A stretch of DNA of 9,619 nt from Treponema sp. (GTDB lineage: Bacteria; Spirochaetota; Spirochaetia; Treponematales; Treponemataceae), in assembly GCA_003447785.1 (NCBI GenBank), contig DLYJ01000090.1, positions 1 to 9,619 on the forward strand. The letters run 5' to 3'. The notes below the pieces were generated by a model. That model saw only the letters and a list, made by a program, of their open reading frames with translations. It was not told where the DNA came from and made no database searches. Both the position numbers and the translations under genes were made by a program. Numbering within the stretch: the stretch's first letter is position 1; the number at the start of each line of letters is the position of its first letter. Positions 5,784 through 9,619 of this stretch are shown one piece after another.

Positions 5784-5829
5784 TAATTCATTAAAAGCCA
5801 CCTAAAAAACTCCAAAAAGGCTAATTTGC

Positions 5830-5857
5830 TTGACTTTAGTCTTTTTTGTGTTAAAAT
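5830..5857 (+). promoter_or_regulatory. Promoter of the TPR gene pair-rlmN operon
   Basis: TTGACT (5830-5835), 16-bp spacer, TAAAAT (5852-5857), each 5 of 6 to consensus. Predicted transcription start is about 5864, giving a leader of roughly 25 nt before GTG 5889. Confidence 0.65.
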
Positions 5858-5878
5858 TTTCAATGAAAAATTAAGTTT

Positions 5879-5883
5879 AAGGA
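5879..5883 (+). promoter_or_regulatory. Shine-Dalgarno that fixes the GTG start of the small TPR gene
   Basis: AAGGA, 5 nt before GTG 5889. The longer reading frame from TTG 5826 begins inside the promoter and has no ribosome binding site, so GTG 5889 is preferred. Confidence 0.65.
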
Positions 5884-5888
5884 AAAAA

Positions 5889-6236
5889 GTGCGTAATTTA
5901 AAACAAGATTTGCTCTCAGAAGTTAATTCCCACAAAATTCAGGATGGCTTTATAAAAGTCACAGATTCACCTTTACAAGCGTTGTCATCTGAACAAAAAG
6001 TTATGCTGAACAGAAAAGGTAACGAACTTTTCAACAATGGAAAAATCAATGAAGCAAGCCGAATTTTTATTACCACAGGTTATTCTGACGGTTTAACCCG
6101 CGTTGGTGACACCTTCATGAAGAAAAACCAGTCCTTAGAAGCCCTCAAATACTATATTCTTGCTAAAAACAAAAACAAGTGTGAGCCGATTTACGAAAAA
6201 ATGGCTCAAACACTTTCGGTTCTTGTAAAAGAATAA
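5889..6236 (+). CDS. Small TPR-like cytoplasmic protein
   Basis: A 115-residue protein without signal peptide or membrane segment. I do not recognise a named family. Residues about 34-63 (RKGNELFNNGKINEASRIF) and 66-96 (LTRVGDTFMKKNQSLEALKYY) look like two tetratricopeptide-type helix pairs, with a third partial helix at 98-115. The pattern matches the first repeats of the downstream 386-residue protein (KGYQLLKDNRIDEAVTAF; LTRVADAY), so the two may be paralogues. Role: probably protein-protein interaction; the partner is unknown. The start is GTG 5889, because the upstream in-frame TTG 5826 lies inside the promoter. It is first in a three-gene operon, with 14 nt between its stop and the next ATG. 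Confidence 0.75.
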   Translation: MRNLKQDLLSEVNSHKIQDGFIKVTDSPLQALSSEQKVMLNRKGNELFNNGKINEASRIFITTGYSDGLTRVGDTFMKKNQSLEALKYYILAKNKNKCEPIYEKMAQTLSVLVKE

Positions 6237-6250
6237 AGGAGAATTAAAAA

Positions 6251-7411
6251 ATGTCAGACGAAATCAAGCTGGAAGATGGAATTCCAATTGAACTTACAAG
6301 TGAATCAAAACCGGAAGATACAAAATCTCAGGAAATCGCAGAATTATCTAAAAAAGGATATCAGCTCCTTAAAGATAACCGCATAGATGAAGCAGTTACT
6401 GCTTTTAACAGCATATTAACCCTTGAAGACAACAACAACTACGCTCTCGTCGGTCTTGGAGACAGCGAACGCAAACAGAACCACTTCAGGGAAGCAATCG
6501 ATTATTACCAGAAATGCCTTACATTCCATCCGGGCAATAATTATGCCCTCTTCGGACTTGCTGACTGCTACAAGGCATTAAACCAGTACCACAAGGCAAT
6601 CGAAATCTGGGAACAGTATCTTATTCACGATGACAGAAACATCACGGTTTTGACCCGTGTTGCAGATGCTTACCGCAAAATCCGTGACTTTAAAAAGTCA
6701 AAGGAACTGTACCTCAAGGTCCTGGACATGGAAGAAAACAATGCCTACGCCCTGATTGGTATCGGACACCTTCATTATGACTTTAAGGAATACAAGGACG
6801 CGCTTTACTACTGGACAAAAATGCTGGAAATCAACGAAAAGGCCGTTGATATCCGAGTTTTGACTTCAATCGGTAACTGCCACAGAAAACTCAAGACTTT
6901 TGACAAAGGCGTTAAATACTTTGAACGCGCCCTGGAAATGGACCCGGAAAACTTCTACGTTCTCTTTGGTCTTGCAGACTGTTACCGAGGTATGAACCAG
7001 CAGTACCGTTCAATCGAATACTGGAATAAAATCCTGAAAAACGACCCGAAAAACAAAGTAATTTTAACCCGGGCAGGCGATGCTTACCGCAACACAGGCG
7101 ACTATAAAACTGCAACAGAGTATTACAACAAGGCTATGGACATTGAATTTGATGTTTACGCCGCACTTGGTCTTGCACTTATCTGCAAAGGCGAAGGAAA
7201 ATACGACGAAGCAATTGAACGCCTGACAGCATTGATCCGCGATGATATCAAAAACTATCGTCTTTACATTGACCTTGCAGACTGTTACATTAAGATGAAC
7301 AAAAAAGACAAGGCAATTGAATGTTTACGCGACTTCCAGAAGACAGGTACAAAGAGTACCGCAATCAACGAAATGCTGGACAAGATCGAAAACAACAAGC
7401 CTTTAAACTAG
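6251..7411 (+). CDS. TPR-repeat protein, about ten repeats
   Basis: A 386-residue protein made almost entirely of tetratricopeptide repeats after an acidic N-terminus (1-28). Repeats of about 34 residues begin near 29, 63, 97, 131, 165, 201, 235, 269, 301 and 335. Two alternating types are visible. One begins YAL-F/V/I-G and carries a tryptophan in its second helix (W120, W188, W258). The other begins VLT-R/S and reads LTRVADAY or LTRAGDAY. The array therefore repeats in units of two TPRs (about 69 residues). There is no signal peptide, transmembrane segment or catalytic domain, so it is likely a cytoplasmic scaffold with unknown partner. ATG 6251 follows AAGGAGA. rlmN starts 4 nt after its stop, suggesting co-translation; a link to RlmN or ribosomes is possible but unproven. 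Confidence 0.9.
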   Translation: MSDEIKLEDGIPIELTSESKPEDTKSQEIAELSKKGYQLLKDNRIDEAVTAFNSILTLEDNNNYALVGLGDSERKQNHFREAIDYYQKCLTFHPGNNYALFGLADCYKALNQYHKAIEIWEQYLIHDDRNITVLTRVADAYRKIRDFKKSKELYLKVLDMEENNAYALIGIGHLHYDFKEYKDALYYWTKMLEINEKAVDIRVLTSIGNCHRKLKTFDKGVKYFERALEMDPENFYVLFGLADCYRGMNQQYRSIEYWNKILKNDPKNKVILTRAGDAYRNTGDYKTATEYYNKAMDIEFDVYAALGLALICKGEGKYDEAIERLTALIRDDIKNYRLYIDLADCYIKMNKKDKAIECLRDFQKTGTKSTAINEMLDKIENNKPLN

Positions 7412-7415
7412 GTGT

Positions 7416-8477
7416 ATGGACGATAAAATTTCAATTACGGGACTTCTGCCGGAAGAAATCACTGAAAAACTCGGTATAAGTCCCGCTTTTCGTGGAAAAC
7501 AGATTTTTGAATGGATCGGCAAGGGAGTTGAATCCTTTGACCAGATGAAAAACATCGGCGCTCAGCTCATAGAAGAACTCAAACAGAAGGCTGTTCTCCG
7601 CTGCTGTTCAGTGTCAAAGGTCCTGAAAGATCCCGACGGAACAATCAAATTACAGATTTCCCTCTCAGACGGCATGGCTGTGGAAACCGTACTTTTAACA
7701 GACCGGGAAGGCCGCAAAACTGCCTGCGTTTCATGCCAGGTAGGCTGTGCAATGAACTGCGCATTCTGTCAGACAGGAACTCTGGGGCTTGCAAGAAGCC
7801 TTACCCCGTCCGAAATTGTTGAACAGTTTTTATTTCTTGAAAAACACGCCGGCCCCTTAAGCAATATCGTTTTTATGGGCATGGGCGAACCGATGATGAA
7901 TCTGAATTCAGTCAGAAAGGCAATTCAGGTTTTAACAGACAAGCGCGGAAGAAACCTTTCTTCAAGAAGAATCACACTTTCAACTTCAGGCGTAATTAAT
8001 GGAATCTACGATCTTGCAGACAACGGGCCAAATATCCGCCTTGCAGTTTCCCTTACAACGGCCGACCCGGATTTGCGTTTAAAACTCATGCCGGTTACAA
8101 AAAACAACCCTCTCCCGGAACTTCGTAAGGCAATCGACTATTACGCCCAAAAAAGCGGACGCCGCGTTACCCTGGAAGCAGCCCTTCTCCACGACACAAA
8201 CACAGGGGAAGAAAGTGCCAAAAACATGATAGAATTTGCCAAGGGAATAAACGTAAACATCAACCTTATTCCCTGGAATCCGGTTGAAACACTGCCATTT
8301 TCAGAGCCTTCAAACAATGAATGCAGGAACTTCGTAAAAAAACTGGAAGAAGCAGGCCTGAACGTTACCCTGCGCACACGACGGGGCCGCGAAATCGGCG
8401 GTGCCTGCGGACAACTGGGTAAAACTTTAAAGGACAAAATCTCAGAGGTCAAAAAACTATCCCGGGCAGAAGATTAA
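7416..8477 (+). CDS. rlmN: Dual-specificity 23S rRNA/tRNA (adenine-C2)-methyltransferase RlmN
   Basis: Radical-SAM enzyme that methylates C2 of A2503 in 23S rRNA and of A37 in certain tRNAs. The 353-residue length is typical. Visible features are an N-terminal RNA-binding region with FRGKQIFEWI (25-34), the CX3CX2C iron-sulfur motif C111-C115-C118, C104 matching E. coli C118, GEPMMN (157-162), LSTSG (188-192), NLIPWNP (283-289) and GGACGQL with C331, the equivalent of the methyl-carrying C355. All key cysteines are present, so it should be active. C107 is an additional cysteine where E. coli has Ser. ATG 7416 lies 4 nt after the TPR gene, with only a weak AGGTG (7410-7414) overlapping its stop codon, so translation is likely coupled. 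No clear terminator follows. Confidence 0.97.
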   Translation: MDDKISITGLLPEEITEKLGISPAFRGKQIFEWIGKGVESFDQMKNIGAQLIEELKQKAVLRCCSVSKVLKDPDGTIKLQISLSDGMAVETVLLTDREGRKTACVSCQVGCAMNCAFCQTGTLGLARSLTPSEIVEQFLFLEKHAGPLSNIVFMGMGEPMMNLNSVRKAIQVLTDKRGRNLSSRRITLSTSGVINGIYDLADNGPNIRLAVSLTTADPDLRLKLMPVTKNNPLPELRKAIDYYAQKSGRRVTLEAALLHDTNTGEESAKNMIEFAKGINVNINLIPWNPVETLPFSEPSNNECRNFVKKLEEAGLNVTLRTRRGREIGGACGQLGKTLKDKISEVKKLSRAED

Positions 8478-8514
8478 TTTTATTAAAAAAGTTCCAATTC
8501 TAATACAATTTTAT

Positions 8515-8543
8515 TTGAATAAAAAATCAGTATTGGTTATAAT
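8515..8543 (+). promoter_or_regulatory. Promoter of the HMA-like gene-dehydrogenase operon
   Basis: TTGAAT (8515-8520), 17-bp spacer, perfect TATAAT (8538-8543). Transcription should start near 8550, giving a 34-nt leader with the ribosome binding site GGGAG (8570-8574) 9 nt before ATG 8584. The -10 region shares a near-identical stretch with the ankyrin-gene promoter. Confidence 0.7.
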
Positions 8544-8583
8544 TTTAATACTCTGTTTATAAAAAAGCCGGGAGCTATATCTA

Positions 8584-8796
8584 ATGCAAAAGAAAATATA
8601 CGTTGCAGGTCTCTTTGATGATGACACTGCTTCCAAAGTAAATGCAGCGGTAAACGCCGTAGCAGGTGTTACAAGCTGTGCCTCTAACGCTTCTAAAGCA
8701 CAGGTTCTAGTTGATTTTGATGAAAGCGTAGCCGGAATCGAAGACGCAATCAACGCTGCAATTTCCAGTGCAAATGTAGAAGTTCTGGGCGGCTGA
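8584..8796 (+). CDS. Small HMA-fold protein lacking the metal-binding CxxC
   Basis: A 70-residue protein with the beta-alpha-beta-beta-alpha-beta pattern of heavy-metal-associated domains: strand KKIYVAGL (3-10), helix TASKVNAAVNAVAG (15-28), strands TSCASNA and AQVLVDFD (30-46), helix GIEDAINAAI (51-60) and final strand VEVLGG. In copper chaperones the first loop carries M-x-C-x-x-C. Here that loop reads GLFDDDT (9-15), with no cysteine; the only Cys is C32, in the second strand. Copper or heavy-metal binding by the usual site is therefore unlikely. It may have another binding or regulatory role, which I cannot name. It has its own promoter and ribosome binding site and lies 2 nt before a 2-hydroxyacid dehydrogenase gene. 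Confidence 0.8.
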   Translation: MQKKIYVAGLFDDDTASKVNAAVNAVAGVTSCASNASKAQVLVDFDESVAGIEDAINAAISSANVEVLGG

Positions 8797-8798
8797 TA

Positions 8799-9619
8799 AT
8801 GAAATTAACTGTTCTGGATGGTCATGCTGCTAATCCCGGTGATTTAAGCTGGGATAAGTTCAAAAAAATTGCCGACCTGACAGTTTATGAGCGCACGCCG
8901 GCTGATATGGTTATCCAGAGAATCGGCGACAGCGACGCAATTTTTCTAAACAAAATACAAATTACAAAACAAATTCTGGATTCCTGTCCAAAGCTCAAAT
9001 ATATCGGTGTACTTGCAACAGGCTATAATGTAGTTGATTTAGCCGAATGTACAAAGAAAAACATAACCGTTACCAATATTCCTGCCTACTCAACAGATTC
9101 GGTTGCACAGCATGTTTTTGCCTTTATCCTGAATTATTCAAATCAGGTTGCTTCACACGCCGCTTCCGTTAAAAACGGAGACTGGACCCGTTCTCCTGAT
9201 TTTTGTTACTGGAATTCAAGCCTGACAGAACTTACAGGAAAAACCCTGGGAATCTTCGGTTTTGGTTCAATCGGACAAAAAGTTGCAAAAATCGCCCATG
9301 CCTTCGGAATGCGGGTAATTATCTGCACACACAATCCGGATTCATTTACAGGCGGCGAAGAAGTTGTTAGCAAAGAAGAACTTTTTAAGCAGAGCGATTT
9401 TTTGAGCCTCCACGCCCCTCTCACAGATTCAACTAAAAATCTCGTAAACAGAGAGACACTTTCCCTAGTAAAAAAAGGTGCCGTAATTATAAACACAGCC
9501 CGTGGCGGCCTTGTTGACGAAAATGCCGTAAAAGAAGCATTGATTCAAAAGAAAATCGCAATGTACTGTGCCGATGTAGTTTTGACAGAACCGATGGACA
9601 AAAACTGTCCGCTGCTTGA
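8799..9619 (+). CDS. D-isomer-specific 2-hydroxyacid dehydrogenase, glycerate dehydrogenase type, partial
   Basis: NAD(P)-dependent enzyme that interconverts 2-keto acids and D-2-hydroxy acids; the closest pattern I recall is glycerate/hydroxypyruvate reductase. The 273 visible codons include the substrate-domain signature GVLATGYNVVDL (70-81), NIPAYSTDSVAQHVF (93-107) and the unusual RSPDFCYW (131-138) typical of this subgroup. They also include the Rossmann loop GFGSIG (154-159), NTARGGLVDE with catalytic R235, and TEP with catalytic E264. The catalytic His, which follows about 20-25 residues later, is outside the window. After strand 2 the sequence reads ICTHNP, without a clear acidic residue, so NAD versus NADP preference is not decided. 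ATG 8799 is 2 nt after the HMA-like gene, with only a weak GGGCGG upstream, suggesting translational coupling. Confidence 0.92.
   Translation, partial: MKLTVLDGHAANPGDLSWDKFKKIADLTVYERTPADMVIQRIGDSDAIFLNKIQITKQILDSCPKLKYIGVLATGYNVVDLAECTKKNITVTNIPAYSTDSVAQHVFAFILNYSNQVASHAASVKNGDWTRSPDFCYWNSSLTELTGKTLGIFGFGSIGQKVAKIAHAFGMRVIICTHNPDSFTGGEEVVSKEELFKQSDFLSLHAPLTDSTKNLVNRETLSLVKKGAVIINTARGGLVDENAVKEALIQKKIAMYCADVVLTEPMDKNCPLL

Noticed and set aside
5830..5846. GACTTTAGTC followed by six Ts as a terminator after rsmD
   Set aside because: Only a 4-bp stem with a 2-nt loop is possible, and the same bases form the -35 region of the next promoter.
8141..8452. Minus-strand open frame opposite rlmN
   Set aside because: The plus strand has complete RlmN motifs here, including the essential C331, so the reverse frame is a shadow.
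8478..8514. Terminator after rlmN
   Set aside because: The stretch is AT-rich, but I find no stem with a following T-run; the possible pairing TTTAT/ATAAA overlaps the next promoter and lacks a T-tail.
9206..9496. Minus-strand open frame opposite the dehydrogenase
   Set aside because: It overlaps the Rossmann domain of a clear enzyme and shows no domain of its own.

Overview
The window looks like chromosomal DNA from a spirochaete, most likely a Treponema. The reasons are the compact order rpsF-ssb-rpsR-rplI-dnaB on one strand, the exported ankyrin protein and cytoplasmic TPR proteins interleaved with rRNA methyltransferase genes, and the moderate GC content. From memory this resembles the T. 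pallidum TP0058-TP0063 neighbourhood, but I could not check that, so the genus is an inference. I see no mobile element, CRISPR array, tRNA or rRNA.

Positions 1-3355 (minus strand) hold a ribosome/replication operon read right to left: rpsF (S6), ssb, rpsR (S18), rplI (L9), then dnaB (replicative helicase, cut by the left edge). A 17-bp-spaced promoter precedes rpsF. A clear rho-independent terminator separates rplI from dnaB. A second hairpin with a T-tail lies between rpsR and rplI, and the ssb Shine-Dalgarno sits inside a small hairpin. dnaB starts with TTG. S18 carries an extra N-terminal arm and L9 an extra acidic C-terminal tail.

Positions 3356-5783 (plus strand) start from a divergent promoter. 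They encode a 602-residue exported protein with two ankyrin blocks joined by a long Pro/Ala/Glu-rich linker. It overlaps rsmD (16S rRNA m2G966 methyltransferase) by 4 nt. The promoter lies so close to the ATG that the ankyrin mRNA is predicted to be leaderless, and an inverted repeat occupies the promoter spacer.

Positions 5830-8477 (plus strand) start from a new promoter and encode a small TPR-like protein (true start GTG 5889), a 386-residue protein of about ten TPRs with a two-TPR super-repeat, and rlmN (23S rRNA/tRNA m2A methyltransferase) 4 nt behind it.

Positions 8515-9619 (plus strand) start from another strong promoter. They encode a 70-residue HMA-fold protein that lacks the metal-binding CxxC, then a D-2-hydroxyacid (glycerate-type) dehydrogenase cut by the right edge.

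The common theme is translation and replication housekeeping (S6, S18, L9, SSB, DnaB, RsmD, RlmN). The less explained parts are the protein-interaction scaffolds (ankyrin, two TPR proteins), the cysteine-poor HMA protein and several small RNA/DNA structures at gene starts. I see no convincing novel multi-gene system. The best leads are the leaderless ankyrin promoter with its inverted repeat, the structured ssb and rplI leaders, and the related TPR pair.
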